Assembly: GCF_012985205.1 (NCBI RefSeq)
Contig: NZ_JABEKS010000001.1
Span: forward strand, 496,001-560,000
Origin: Planctomonas sp. JC2975
Lineage (GTDB): Bacteria; Actinomycetota; Actinomycetes; Actinomycetales; Microbacteriaceae
DNA: 64,000 bases
Direction of reading: 5' to 3'
The notes below the pieces were generated by a model that saw only the letters and a program-made list of their open reading frames with translations, was not told the origin of the DNA and made no database searches. Below are positions 53,228 through 63,323 of this stretch, one piece after another (the first letter of the stretch is position 1; every line of letters starts with the position of its first letter). The position numbers and the translations under genes are program-made.

Positions 53228-54316
53228 TCATCGGCGCTTCGGGAGATGGTCGCGTGGCGCTCCGGCTCTGCGCTCGGCGCGGTTGGCGAACTCCCTGGCC
53301 TGCTCGCGTTCGAAATGGTCGGCCTGCTTGCGCGCGTCGTACTCGGTGTAGGCATCCACGATCCGTCCCACGAGGGTGTGCCGCACGACATCGTCGCTGG
53401 TGAGGCGGGTGAAATGAATGTCGTCGATCCCGTCGAGCACGCGCGTCACCAACCGCAGCCCGCTGGCGGCGTTCGGCAGGTCGATCTGCGTGATGTCGCC
53501 GGTGATCACCATGCGGGAGCCGAACCCGAGGCGCGTCAGGAACATCTTCATCTGCTCGGGCGTGGTGTTCTGCGCCTCGTCGAGCACGATGAACGAGTCG
53601 TTGAGCGTGCGACCGCGCATGTAGGCCAGCGGGGCGACCTCGATGGTGCCGCTGGCGAGCAGCTTGGGCACAAGCTCCGGGTCGAGCATCTCGTTGAGTG
53701 CATCGTAGAGCGGGCGCAGATACGGATCGATCTTGTCGGTCAGGGTGCCCGGCAGGTAGCCGAGTCGCTCGCCGGCCTCTATCGCAGGGCGCGACAGGAT
53801 GATCCGGTTGACCTCCTTGCGCTGCAGAGCCTGAACGGCCTTCGCCATGGCCAGGTAGGTCTTGCCGGTCCCAGCTGGGCCGATCCCGAACACGATCGTG
53901 TTCTGGTCGATGGCGTCTATGTACTGCTTCTGTCCGAGGGTCTTGGGACGGATGGCCTTGCCCCGGGTGGTCAGGATGACCTGCCCCAGCACGTCCGCCG
54001 GCCGCGTTCCGCTCTCGATGATGCGAGCGGAGCTCGCCACCTCGACCGGGCTGAGGTCCTGTCCCTCGCGCACCATGATCAGCAATTCCTCCACGAGTCT
54101 GCGTGCGGATTCCACCTGTTCCGGGTCACCGGTGATGGAGATGTCGTTTCCCCGCACGTGCACGTCGACCAGCGGGTACTGCTTCTCGAGAGTCGTCAGA
54201 AGTCTGTCCTGGGCGCCGAGCAGCCGCACCATGGCCACGCCGTCGACGTGCAGGCGGGCTTCCGCGCCCTCTGACGCGACGCCGGACGGCGCCTGCGCCT
54301 CATCACTTCGAGCCAA
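53228..54316 (-). CDS. phoH: PhoH family P-loop ATPase
   Basis: 362 residues. The N-terminal KH-like region has VDVHVRGNDISITGDPEQVE. The ATPase core has GPAGTGKTYLAMAKAV, VILSRPAIEAGERLGYLPG (as IILSRPAIEAGERLG) and FIVLDEAQNTTPEQMK. PhoH partners YbeY functionally and may be a helicase. TTG 54316 has AAGGA at good spacing and lies 14 nt inside the HIT gene, so it is translationally coupled. Confidence 0.93.
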   Translation of the reverse strand: MARSDEAQAPSGVASEGAEARLHVDGVAMVRLLGAQDRLLTTLEKQYPLVDVHVRGNDISITGDPEQVESARRLVEELLIMVREGQDLSPVEVASSARIIESGTRPADVLGQVILTTRGKAIRPKTLGQKQYIDAIDQNTIVFGIGPAGTGKTYLAMAKAVQALQRKEVNRIILSRPAIEAGERLGYLPGTLTDKIDPYLRPLYDALNEMLDPELVPKLLASGTIEVAPLAYMRGRTLNDSFIVLDEAQNTTPEQMKMFLTRLGFGSRMVITGDITQIDLPNAASGLRLVTRVLDGIDDIHFTRLTSDDVVRHTLVGRIVDAYTEYDARKQADHFEREQAREFANRAERRAGAPRDHLPKRR

Positions 54317-54659
54317 GGGTTCCTTCCGCAAGACCTCCTGCGAGCACGTGGGCGTGCACGTGGAAGACCGATTGCCCGGCGTTCTCACCGGTATTGAAGA
54401 CGAGGCGGAACTGTCCGTCAGCATGCTCGTCGGCTATCAGCTTCGCCACCTTCACGAGGTGCGCGAGCAGAGCAGGGTCGGCGGCAGCCAATTCGACCAC
54501 GTTGCCGAACGCGGCAGTCTTGGGCACGACGACCACGTGCACGGGAGCCTGCGGCGCGATGTCGTTGAACGCGATCACGCGGTCGTCCTCGTACACGACA
54601 TCGGCGGGGATCTCCCGGTCGATGATGCGCGTGAAGATGCTCGGTTCGGTCTGCGTCAT
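54303..54659 (-). CDS. HIT-family nucleotide hydrolase
   Basis: 118 residues, HINT-type. The N-terminal FTRIIDREIPADVVYEDDRVIAF core (shown as FTRIIDREIPA) and the HIT triad HVHAHVLAG are intact. Removes AMP from phosphoramidates. ATG 54659 is 7 nt after TAGAAT; ATG 54668 would sit inside that box, so the shorter start is preferred. It is the first gene of the HIT-phoH-ybeY run and follows rsmE on the same strand. Confidence 0.93.
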   Translation of the reverse strand: MTQTEPSIFTRIIDREIPADVVYEDDRVIAFNDIAPQAPVHVVVVPKTAAFGNVVELAAADPALLAHLVKVAKLIADEHADGQFRLVFNTGENAGQSVFHVHAHVLAGGLAEGTLGSK

Positions 54660-54666
54660 GGCGTCC

Positions 54667-54672
54667 ATTCTA
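54667..54672 (-). promoter_or_regulatory. -10 box for HIT-phoH-ybeY-era
   Basis: Minus-strand TAGAAT, 7 nt before ATG 54659. Confidence 0.45.
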
Positions 54673-54783
54673 CGAAGAGCGGCCCGCTCGGGCCCGGTGG
54701 ACGGGTGCGGGTTCGCCGTAGGCGTGACGGCGACAGGTGCCGCACGACGACGGCTCGGGCAACTGCGGTCGCGCTGGCACCGC

Positions 54784-55521
54784 CTACCAGCGGCCCAGCG
54801 CGACGTTGAGCACGGCGATGGCGGCCGGTCCGGCGCTCGAGGTGCGCAACACGGAGTCCCCCAGCCGAACCGACGTGGCGCCGGCGGATGCCAGTCGTGC
54901 CGACTCCTCGGGCGTGATGCCGCCTTCCGGGCCGACGACGACCACGATGTCGCGGTCATCCCCATGCTGGAAACGGATGCCGCTGAGCGGCTCGTCCGCG
55001 CCCGGCTCGAGCACGAGAACGCGACTCGACTGCACTGTCTGCGCCAGCTCGGCGGACGTCACCGGTTCGCGCACCTCGGGGATCCAGGAACGCATCGATT
55101 GCTTCGACGCCTCGCGCACGATGGCAGTCCACCGCTGGACGCCCTTGTGCACCTTCTCACCGCTCCACCGCGACACGGACCTGGATGCCTGCCACGGCAC
55201 GATCACGTCCACGCCGAGCTCGACGGAGGCCTGCACGGCCAGTTCGTCTCTGTCGCCCTTCGCCAGCGCCTGCACGAGCACGATGCGCGGTCGCATCGCG
55301 GCGACGCGACGCACGGCATCCGCTCGCAGCACAACGCGGGACGGACCGGCGACGAGCACCTCGCCGTCCACCACGAGCCCGCGTCCGTTCGACACGGTCA
55401 GCGCATCGCCGACCCGCGTGCGGCTCACCGAGACGATGTGTTTGGCCTCCTGGCCGGTCACGACGATGTCGGCACCGGGTTCGACATCCGTGAGTTCCTC
55501 GAGCAGGTAAAGGTTGGCCAT
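54784..55521 (-). CDS. rsmE: 16S rRNA m3U1498 methyltransferase
   Basis: Methylates U1498 of 16S rRNA using SAM. It has 245 residues. The N-terminal PUA-like domain has HIVSVSRTRVGD and the SPOUT knot at the C-terminus has VVVVGPEGGITPEESARL and LGDSVLRTSSAGPAAIAVLN. TAGGAAGG precedes the ATG, 10 nt downstream of dnaJ, so it belongs to the hrcA-dnaJ operon. Confidence 0.94.
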   Translation of the reverse strand: MANLYLLEELTDVEPGADIVVTGQEAKHIVSVSRTRVGDALTVSNGRGLVVDGEVLVAGPSRVVLRADAVRRVAAMRPRIVLVQALAKGDRDELAVQASVELGVDVIVPWQASRSVSRWSGEKVHKGVQRWTAIVREASKQSMRSWIPEVREPVTSAELAQTVQSSRVLVLEPGADEPLSGIRFQHGDDRDIVVVVGPEGGITPEESARLASAGATSVRLGDSVLRTSSAGPAAIAVLNVALGRW

Positions 55522-55531
55522 GCCTGCCTTC

Positions 55532-56635
55532 CTACAGGAAGCGGTCGCGCAGCTTGGAGAACAGGCCCTGCTGGAACCGTGCCAGGGTCGGGGACTCCGC
55601 CTTGTGGTGCGCCGCGAACTGCTCGATGAGCTCGCGCTCCTTGCGATCGAGCTTCGTCGGGGTGACGACCTGCACGCCGACGCGAAGGTCGCCGCGTCCG
55701 GTGCCGCGCAAGTGGGTGATGCCCCTGCCCTTCACGGTGATGACGTCGGCGCCCTGCACGCCCGGCTTGAGCTCGACGTCGATGTCGCCGTCGAGCGCCT
55801 TCACCTTCGCGTGGGTGCCGAGCACGGCATCCGCCATCGAGACGCTCAGGGTGCACAGCAGGTCGTCGCCGTCGCGGCTGAAGATGTCGTGGTGCCGCAC
55901 CTTGATCTCCAGGTAGAGATCGCCGTTGGGGCCGCCGGCCGGGCCGGCCTCACCGCTTCCCGGCATCTGCAGACGAAGGCCTGTGTCCACACCCGCGGGG
56001 ATGTCCACCGGAACGGTCCGGCGCGCGCGCACGCGGCCCTGGCCCTGGCACGTCACGCACGGTGTGGCGATGACCGTTCCGTATCCTCGGCACGTTCCGC
56101 ACGGCGACGAGGTCATCACGTTGCCGAGGAGCGAGCGCACGGTGCGCTGGATGCTGCCCGTTCCGTGGCAGATGTCGCACGTGACGGGCGCTGTGCCCGG
56201 CTGGCAGCAGGATCCGCCGCAGGTCTCGCACACGACGGCGGTGTCCACTTCGAGGTCGCGATGGGCGCCGAAGACGACCTCGTCGAGATCGACTTCCACC
56301 CGGAGCAGCGCGTCTTGTCCTCGCTCGCGGCGGGATCGGGGACCGCGTTGCGACCCACCGGCTCCCCCGCCGAAGAACGTCTCGAAGATGTCGCCGAATC
56401 CACCGAAGCCGGCGCCGTCGAATCCGCCGGCCTGTGGGCCGAGGTCGTACTGCTGACGCTGCTGCGGGTCGCTGAGCACGTCGTAGGCGTGCGTCACGAG
56501 CTTGAACCGCTCCGATGCCTCAGGGCTCGGGTTCACGTCGGGGTGGAGCTCGCGGGCGAGACGGCGGTACGCCTTCTTGATCTCGTCGGGGCTGGCGTCG
56601 CGAGAGACACCGAGGACTTCGTAATGGTCGGCCAC
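55532..56635 (-). CDS. dnaJ: Molecular chaperone DnaJ (hrcA-linked copy)
   Basis: Co-chaperone that delivers clients to DnaK, 367 residues. The J domain has RELHPDVN (HPD). A G/F-rich linker follows at about 70-105. The zinc centre has four CxxCxGxG modules ([32 protein letters not shown]; the first is diverged at its last position). A C-terminal substrate domain follows. GTG 56635 has AAGG upstream. This is the second DnaJ type of actinobacteria, encoded with hrcA rather than with dnaK-grpE. Confidence 0.94.
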   Translation of the reverse strand: MADHYEVLGVSRDASPDEIKKAYRRLARELHPDVNPSPEASERFKLVTHAYDVLSDPQQRQQYDLGPQAGGFDGAGFGGFGDIFETFFGGGAGGSQRGPRSRRERGQDALLRVEVDLDEVVFGAHRDLEVDTAVVCETCGGSCCQPGTAPVTCDICHGTGSIQRTVRSLLGNVMTSSPCGTCRGYGTVIATPCVTCQGQGRVRARRTVPVDIPAGVDTGLRLQMPGSGEAGPAGGPNGDLYLEIKVRHHDIFSRDGDDLLCTLSVSMADAVLGTHAKVKALDGDIDVELKPGVQGADVITVKGRGITHLRGTGRGDLRVGVQVVTPTKLDRKERELIEQFAAHHKAESPTLARFQQGLFSKLRDRFL

Positions 56636-56694
56636 GAAGGGGATTCCTTAACTCTGGGGGCGTGAAGACGTGGGTCGCGGCTGCTGAATCGGGT

Positions 56695-57729
56695 TCATTC
56701 GCCGAGCAGGCGGGACAGGTAGCGGGCCACCGCTCGCACGGCGGCCATGTTGTTGGAGTAGTCCATTCGGGTGGGTCCGAGCACGCCCAGCCGGGCGACA
56801 TCGGTACCGCGTCCGGCGTATCCGCTCGCCACCACTGACGCCTCCGAAAGAGGTGCTGACGCGTTCTCGCGTCCGATCCGCACCGACACCCCGTGCTGAT
56901 CCTTGGCCATCTCGCCGAAGAGCTTCAGCAGCTCCACCTGTTCCTCGATGGCCTCCAGCACGGGCGTGACGCTGCCGCTGAAGTCGTGTTCCGTGCGCAC
57001 CAGGTTGGCCGCACCCGCCATGATCAGCCGTTCTTGCCTGGTGCCCTCGATCTGGTCGACGATCACCTGGCACAGGGATGCCACGACCTCGCGACGAGCC
57101 TGCGTCCATCCTTCGGCGGGCATCCGCTCGGCGAGCGATCGCAGCACGGATGCCGCATCCGACAAACGCAGACCGGCCGCCTCCGCGTTCACCCGCGCTC
57201 GCAACTCGGCGAAGGCGTCCTCCGACAATTCGCCGTCGGGCTCCGCGATGCCCTGCTCCACCACTCCCGAATCGGCGATCAGCACGCACAGCACGCGTTG
57301 CGGAGCGAGCGGCACGAACTCGATGTGACGAACCCGCGCTCGAGACACCGACGGATACTGCACGAGAGCGACCTGCTGCGTCAGCTGCGCAAGCAGGCGC
57401 ACCGTACGGGCGAGAACGTCGTCGACGTCGACGGACTGACCGAGGAACAGCTCGATCGCCTGCCTCTGAGCAGTGGAAAGCGGACGCAGCTCGGACATCC
57501 GGTCGACGAACAGGCGGTAGCCCTTGTCGGTCGGGACGCGTCCGGAGGACGTGTGCGGAGCAGCGATGAGCTCCTCTTCCTCCAGCGCCGCCATGTCGTT
57601 GCGGATGGTCGCGGCAGACACCCCGAATCCGTGTCGCTCGACGATGCTCTTCGATCCGACGGGCTCGCGGGAGGCGACGTAGTCCTGCACGATGACCCGC
57701 AGCACTTCGAGACTGCGTTCCGACACCAT
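56695..57729 (-). CDS. hrcA: Heat-inducible transcription repressor HrcA
   Basis: 344-residue repressor that binds CIRCE and releases it on heat stress when GroEL is occupied. The winged helix at the N-terminus has VGSKSIVERHGFGVSAATIRND and the GAF-like and dimerisation domain follows (LGPTRMDYSNNMAAVRAVARYLS in fragments). ATG 57729 has GGGAGG upstream. A perfect CIRCE lies 75 nt upstream, so it is autoregulated. Co-transcribed with dnaJ and rsmE. Confidence 0.95.
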   Translation of the reverse strand: MVSERSLEVLRVIVQDYVASREPVGSKSIVERHGFGVSAATIRNDMAALEEEELIAAPHTSSGRVPTDKGYRLFVDRMSELRPLSTAQRQAIELFLGQSVDVDDVLARTVRLLAQLTQQVALVQYPSVSRARVRHIEFVPLAPQRVLCVLIADSGVVEQGIAEPDGELSEDAFAELRARVNAEAAGLRLSDAASVLRSLAERMPAEGWTQARREVVASLCQVIVDQIEGTRQERLIMAGAANLVRTEHDFSGSVTPVLEAIEEQVELLKLFGEMAKDQHGVSVRIGRENASAPLSEASVVASGYAGRGTDVARLGVLGPTRMDYSNNMAAVRAVARYLSRLLGE

Positions 57730-57803
57730 CGCGATCGCTCCCTCCCGCTCATGAAGTCCGTACACCGTCTCCGTGCCGGAGATCCGGTGCAGACGGGCAC
57801 CTA

Positions 57804-57835
57804 TTGGCACTCCCGGCATTCGAGTGCCAATCATA
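57804..57835 (-). promoter_or_regulatory. CIRCE operator with overlapping -10 (TATGAT)
   Basis: TTGGCACTC-N9-GAGTGCCAA (57804-57830) is a perfect 9-bp CIRCE inverted repeat. On the minus strand TATGAT (57830-57835) overlaps its edge, so HrcA bound here would cover the -10 and start site of hrcA. Confidence 0.9.
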
Positions 57836-58044
57836 TCGTGCGGCCCTCGACGCGCGCTGAGCCGCGCCGCACGTGGGTGCGGGAAGCCCGGCCGCGATCC
57901 GGGGTGTCGACACTGCGACCCCGACCTTTGCGGCCGCGCCGCCGTGGGCAGTACCGTAGCGCTAACTCGCGCGGCGACGTGGCTGTGCTGGCCCGTCCGA
58001 GCCCAGAGCGAGACAGCGACCGAGCCATCGAAAGGCACAGTGCC

Positions 58045-58749
58045 ATGAGCGATCCCAACAGCCCTGAGCAGCCGGGCCAACCCGAGCAGCCGGGCCAACC
58101 CGAGCAGCCAGGCCAACCCGAGCAGCCAGGCCAGCCCCAACAGCCGGGCCAACCGCAGCAGCCTGCTGCGCCGCAGCCACCCCAAGCCCCGCAGCCGCCT
58201 CAGTACGGACAGCAGCCTCCGCAGCAGCCGTACGGCCAACCGCAGTACGGGCAGCAGCCGCCTCAGTACGGGCAGCAGCCTCCGCAGTATGAGCAGCAGC
58301 CTCCGCAGTATGGTCAGCAGCCTCCGCAACAGCCCTACGGCCAACCGCAATACGGCCAGCCCTACGCGGCAGCGCCTGCACAGCCGTTGAGCCCCGAGGC
58401 GGACAAGACAGCAGCCATGTGGGCGCACATCGGCGGAATCGTCGGATTCCTCCCATCCCTGATCATCTGGCTCGTGCTGAAGGACCGCGGTCCGCGCACC
58501 AACGTCGAAGGCAAGGAAGCCCTGAACTGGCAGATCACCTTCACGATCCTCTACGTCGCGCTCTGGATCGTGATCTCGATCATCGGCGGCATCACCTCCG
58601 CGGTCGGGCTCTGGTTCATCGGCGGCCTGCTCGCTCTTCTGCTCTGGGCACTCTGGATCGTCAACGTGATCTTCTCGATCATCGGCGGCGTCCGGGTGAA
58701 CGCGGGCGGAAGCTACCGCTATCCGTGGAACTTCCGCTTCATCAAGTGA
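58045..58749 (+). CDS. DUF4870 membrane protein with Pro/Gln repeat domain
   Basis: 234 residues. A long N-terminal cytosolic tail (about 1-110) of EQPGQP and YGQQPPQ repeats precedes a DUF4870 domain with three helices (about 125-220). The helix-1 lead is MWAHIGGIVGFLPSLIIWLVL and the conserved DRGPRTNVEGKEALNWQI follows. AAAGG precedes ATG. The P/Q-rich tail suggests multivalent contacts, possibly at the division or growth site, but this is inference. A strong terminator follows. Confidence 0.88.
   Translation: MSDPNSPEQPGQPEQPGQPEQPGQPEQPGQPQQPGQPQQPAAPQPPQAPQPPQYGQQPPQQPYGQPQYGQQPPQYGQQPPQYEQQPPQYGQQPPQQPYGQPQYGQPYAAAPAQPLSPEADKTAAMWAHIGGIVGFLPSLIIWLVLKDRGPRTNVEGKEALNWQITFTILYVALWIVISIIGGITSAVGLWFIGGLLALLLWALWIVNVIFSIIGGVRVNAGGSYRYPWNFRFIK
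58063..58152 (+). repeat. Five 18-bp tandem units in the DUF4870 gene
   Basis: Units of CCCGAGCAGCCGGGCCAA or close variants (58063, 58081, 58099, 58117, 58135) encode PEQPGQ. A second, less regular repeat of CAGTACGGGCAGCAGCC type follows to about 58350. Confidence 0.85.
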
Positions 58750-58773
58750 CGACTCGCCAACGCTGAGTTGCGC

Positions 58774-58809
58774 GAAGAGCCCGGGACGGCGCGCCGTCCC
58801 GGGCTCTTC
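58774..58809 (+). terminator. Strong terminator between the two DUF4870 genes
   Basis: Perfect 16-bp stem GAAGAGCCCGGGACGG/CCGTCCCGGGCTCTTC with a CGCG loop. It separates transcription of the two paralogues. Confidence 0.85.
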
Positions 58810-58886
58810 CCCTGCACGCTGTCGTGCCCTATGTTGTTGGCGCGAAGCGTCGCGCACTGTGGCGCGGCCACTCGAAGGAGTCAGTG

Positions 58887-59291
58887 ATGAGTAACGTTCC
58901 TCCCCCGCCCCCACCCCAGAACCCCTACCAAGGCAGCACCGCCATGGATCCTGCGGCCGAGAAGACCTGGTCGATCCTCATTCACCTGGGAGGTGCTGTC
59001 GTCTCGTTCATCACGTACGCCAGCCTCGCCTTCCTTCCGGCACTGATCGGATTCCTCGTACTCAAGGACCGCGGTCCCTTCGTGCGCGAGAACACCAAGA
59101 ACGCGCTGAACTTCCAGCTGACCATGCTGATCGGCGTGATCGTGGGCTGGATCACGGCCTTCATCATCATCGGATTCGTGATCCTGCTCGCCGTCTGGGT
59201 CGTCAATATCGTCTTCAGCATCATCGCGGCCGTCCGCGCGAACCGTGGCGAGGTGTACAGGTACCCCATCACGATCCAGTTCGTGAGGTAA
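58887..59291 (+). CDS. DUF4870 membrane protein (short form)
   Basis: 134 residues. A short polar start with a six-proline run (VPPPPPPQNPYQG) precedes a three-helix DUF4870 domain (about 28-125, SILIHLGGAVVSFITYASLA; LKDRGPFVRENTKNALNFQL). It is paralogous to the preceding gene but lacks its repeat tail. AAGGAG precedes ATG. It converges with hemW, 10 nt away. Confidence 0.88.
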   Translation: MSNVPPPPPPQNPYQGSTAMDPAAEKTWSILIHLGGAVVSFITYASLAFLPALIGFLVLKDRGPFVRENTKNALNFQLTMLIGVIVGWITAFIIIGFVILLAVWVVNIVFSIIAAVRANRGEVYRYPITIQFVR

Positions 59292-59301
59292 CGGCCGGCG
59301 T

Positions 59302-60525
59302 TCACGCCAGCAGCCGACGCACCACGGCGTCGGCAAGCAGCCGCCCTGTCCTGGTCAGTTCGACCGACCCATGCAGGGCGGCTTTCGCATCCACGAGTCC
59401 GTCGGCGATCAGGCCCGCGACGGCCGCCCGTCCAGCACCGTGCAGCGCCGACACCGGCAGGCCGTCGCGGATGCGCACGCGGAGGAGCACATCCTCGAGC
59501 TCGCGAGTGGTCGCATCGAGCGTCTCGCGGCCGGCGGCGGGCGATTCTCCGGCGAGGACGCGCTGGGCGTACGCGGCCGGATGCTTCACGTTCCACCACC
59601 GCACCCCGCCGACGTGGCTGTGCGCACCGGGACCGACGCCCCACCAGTCGTGGCCGAGCCAGTACGCGAGGTTGTGCCGGGACCGGTGCGCGGCATCCTT
59701 AGCCCAGTTGCTCACCTCGTACCATTCGTAGCCGGCGGCCTCGAGCCGCTCGTCGACGAGTTCGTACATGTCGGCCTGAAGGTCCTCATCGGGCTCCGGC
59801 ACCTCGCCCCGACGGATCTGTCTGGCGAGCTTCGTGCCGTCCTCGACGATGAGCGAATAGGCCGACAGATGGTCGGGGTCGCACGACAGCGCCGCCTCGA
59901 CGGAGGTGCTCCAATCCGTCAGCGACTCCCCCGGCGTTCCGTAGATGAGATCCAGGCTCACCTGCAGGCCGGCGTCCTTCGCCCACTGCACCACGAGCGG
60001 GATCCGCTCCGGGTCGTGCGTGCGCTCGAGGGTCCGCAGCACGTGGGGAACAGCGGACTGCATGCCGAACGACACCCTCGTGAATCCCGCTGCGGCGAGA
60101 TCGGCGAGGTAGCCGGCATCCACGCTGTCGGGATTCGCCTCCGTCGTCACCTCGGCATGCTGCGCTAGACCGAAGGTCGACCGCACCGCGGCGAGCATGG
60201 ACGCGAGGTCGGCCGAGGGAAGGAGCGTCGGCGTGCCGCCGCCGAAGAACACGGTCGCCGCTTCGCGCGACGGAATGCCGGAGAGCGCGAGAACCTCGGC
60301 GCCGAAGGCCACCTCGGTCGCCGCCTGCTCTGCGTAGTCGGCCTGGCGCGCGCCGCGGAGTTCGGTCGCCGTGTACGTGTTGAAATCGCAGTATCCGCAC
60401 CGCACGCGGCAGAACGGGACGTGCAAGTACACACCGAAGTCCCGCGAGGTCGCGTCGACGGCCGCGGACGCCGGAAGCAGGCCGTCCGACGGCGCCGGGT
60501 CAGCGATCGGCAGTGTGCTCGGCAT
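59302..60525 (-). CDS. hemW: Heme chaperone HemW (radical SAM)
   Basis: Radical SAM-type protein that binds heme; it is often mislabelled as coproporphyrinogen III oxidase HemN. It has 407 residues. The 4Fe-4S motif is FCRVRCGYCDFN (CxxxCxxC). GGGTPTLLPSADL and DLIYGTPGESL follow, then the C-terminal domain. HemN's residues for coproporphyrinogen oxidation cannot be judged by eye. Its ATG lies 26 nt inside the DUF1990 gene, a translational coupling. Confidence 0.9.
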   Translation of the reverse strand: MPSTLPIADPAPSDGLLPASAAVDATSRDFGVYLHVPFCRVRCGYCDFNTYTATELRGARQADYAEQAATEVAFGAEVLALSGIPSREAATVFFGGGTPTLLPSADLASMLAAVRSTFGLAQHAEVTTEANPDSVDAGYLADLAAAGFTRVSFGMQSAVPHVLRTLERTHDPERIPLVVQWAKDAGLQVSLDLIYGTPGESLTDWSTSVEAALSCDPDHLSAYSLIVEDGTKLARQIRRGEVPEPDEDLQADMYELVDERLEAAGYEWYEVSNWAKDAAHRSRHNLAYWLGHDWWGVGPGAHSHVGGVRWWNVKHPAAYAQRVLAGESPAAGRETLDATTRELEDVLLRVRIRDGLPVSALHGAGRAAVAGLIADGLVDAKAALHGSVELTRTGRLLADAVVRRLLA

Positions 60526-61288
60526 GCTCGACCCGTGCGGTGACCTCCGCCGCGGGGTCGCGGTGCACCTGGACATCGACGGACGGAATCGTCCCCGCGG
60601 TGTCATCCGTCTCGCCGGCGACCGACGCCTCTGCGATCACCGGGTTGCCCGTCACCGGATGCAACGCCCTGAGGTAGCGCTTGGCGAGCTGAGCCTGGCC
60701 GATGCGGACGAAGGGCGCGATGAAGGCCCTGGCACCGCCTGCCGTCTTGGAGAACGATCGCATCGTCAGCCACACCGAGTCGTCGTCGCGCCTCTCGAGT
60801 ACGAACGCCTCTTCACCGGACAGCGGATGCCCGCGCATCGTCCCGTAGCCGAACCCCACCCGGTTCTCCTCCTCGATCACGTAGACCACGCGCACCGGCG
60901 CGTTGAGGTGGAAGGGCCCGAACGGCACGCGCAGCAGGGCGGTCATTCCATTGGAGATGTACGGATGCCCGTCCTCGTCGAAGACCGCCTCCGTGCCTCG
61001 ATGGCGCTCGAGACGCTCAGGGGTTCCGTCTTCCGCGTAGTGCACTCCGGCGTATTCCTCGCCCGTACCCGGATCCACGCTGACGACCTCGACGCCACTC
61101 CCCCGCTGAACGCCCCACGTCATCAGGGCGCGCAGGGACGTCTCGAAGCGATCGTCCCCGCTGCCCAGCCGAATGGACCGGGCGTACGGACGGTATCCCT
61201 TTGGCGGATGCTGCGTCAGGTCGTGAGAGAGCGTCGCGCCAACGGCTGCGTAGGTCACCGGCTGATCGGTGAAGGTACTGCGTCGCAT
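60500..61288 (-). CDS. DUF1990 family protein
   Basis: 262 residues with the conserved RRSTFTDQPVTYAAVGAT start, GFGYGTMRGHPLSGEEAFVL and QAQLAKRYLRAL. The DUF1990 domain has no known catalytic role. ATG 61288 has GAAGG upstream; GTG 61357 would add 23 residues. It is coupled to hemW downstream by a 26-nt overlap. Confidence 0.85.
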   Translation of the reverse strand: MRRSTFTDQPVTYAAVGATLSHDLTQHPPKGYRPYARSIRLGSGDDRFETSLRALMTWGVQRGSGVEVVSVDPGTGEEYAGVHYAEDGTPERLERHRGTEAVFDEDGHPYISNGMTALLRVPFGPFHLNAPVRVVYVIEEENRVGFGYGTMRGHPLSGEEAFVLERRDDDSVWLTMRSFSKTAGGARAFIAPFVRIGQAQLAKRYLRALHPVTGNPVIAEASVAGETDDTAGTIPSVDVQVHRDPAAEVTARVEHAEHTADR

Positions 61289-61428
61289 GGCCTTCGTGAA
61301 CGTGCCCTTCGTCTCGGTGCCGGTATCGCTGCGGGTCGTGTGGGCGATTCGAGCCACCCGTCGTGTCGCCCAGGAAGTTTAGCCGAACCGGCGCAGCGCA
61401 TCCTGCACGCCTGGTCAGGGCCGGAACC

Positions 61429-63279
<1,851 letters not shown>

Positions 63280-63323
63280 CGTTCGGCAATTCTCCCATGA
63301 ACGGCCGGGCGCTCCGTGCGCCC

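Noticed and set aside
58063-58350. Regular repeats that could suggest a CRISPR array
   Set aside because: They are in frame, contiguous and lack unique spacers; they encode PEQPGQ and YGQQPPQ repeats.
59302-60525. Coproporphyrinogen III oxidase (HemN)
   Set aside because: Length, single radical SAM motif and context fit HemW, the family commonly misnamed as HemN.
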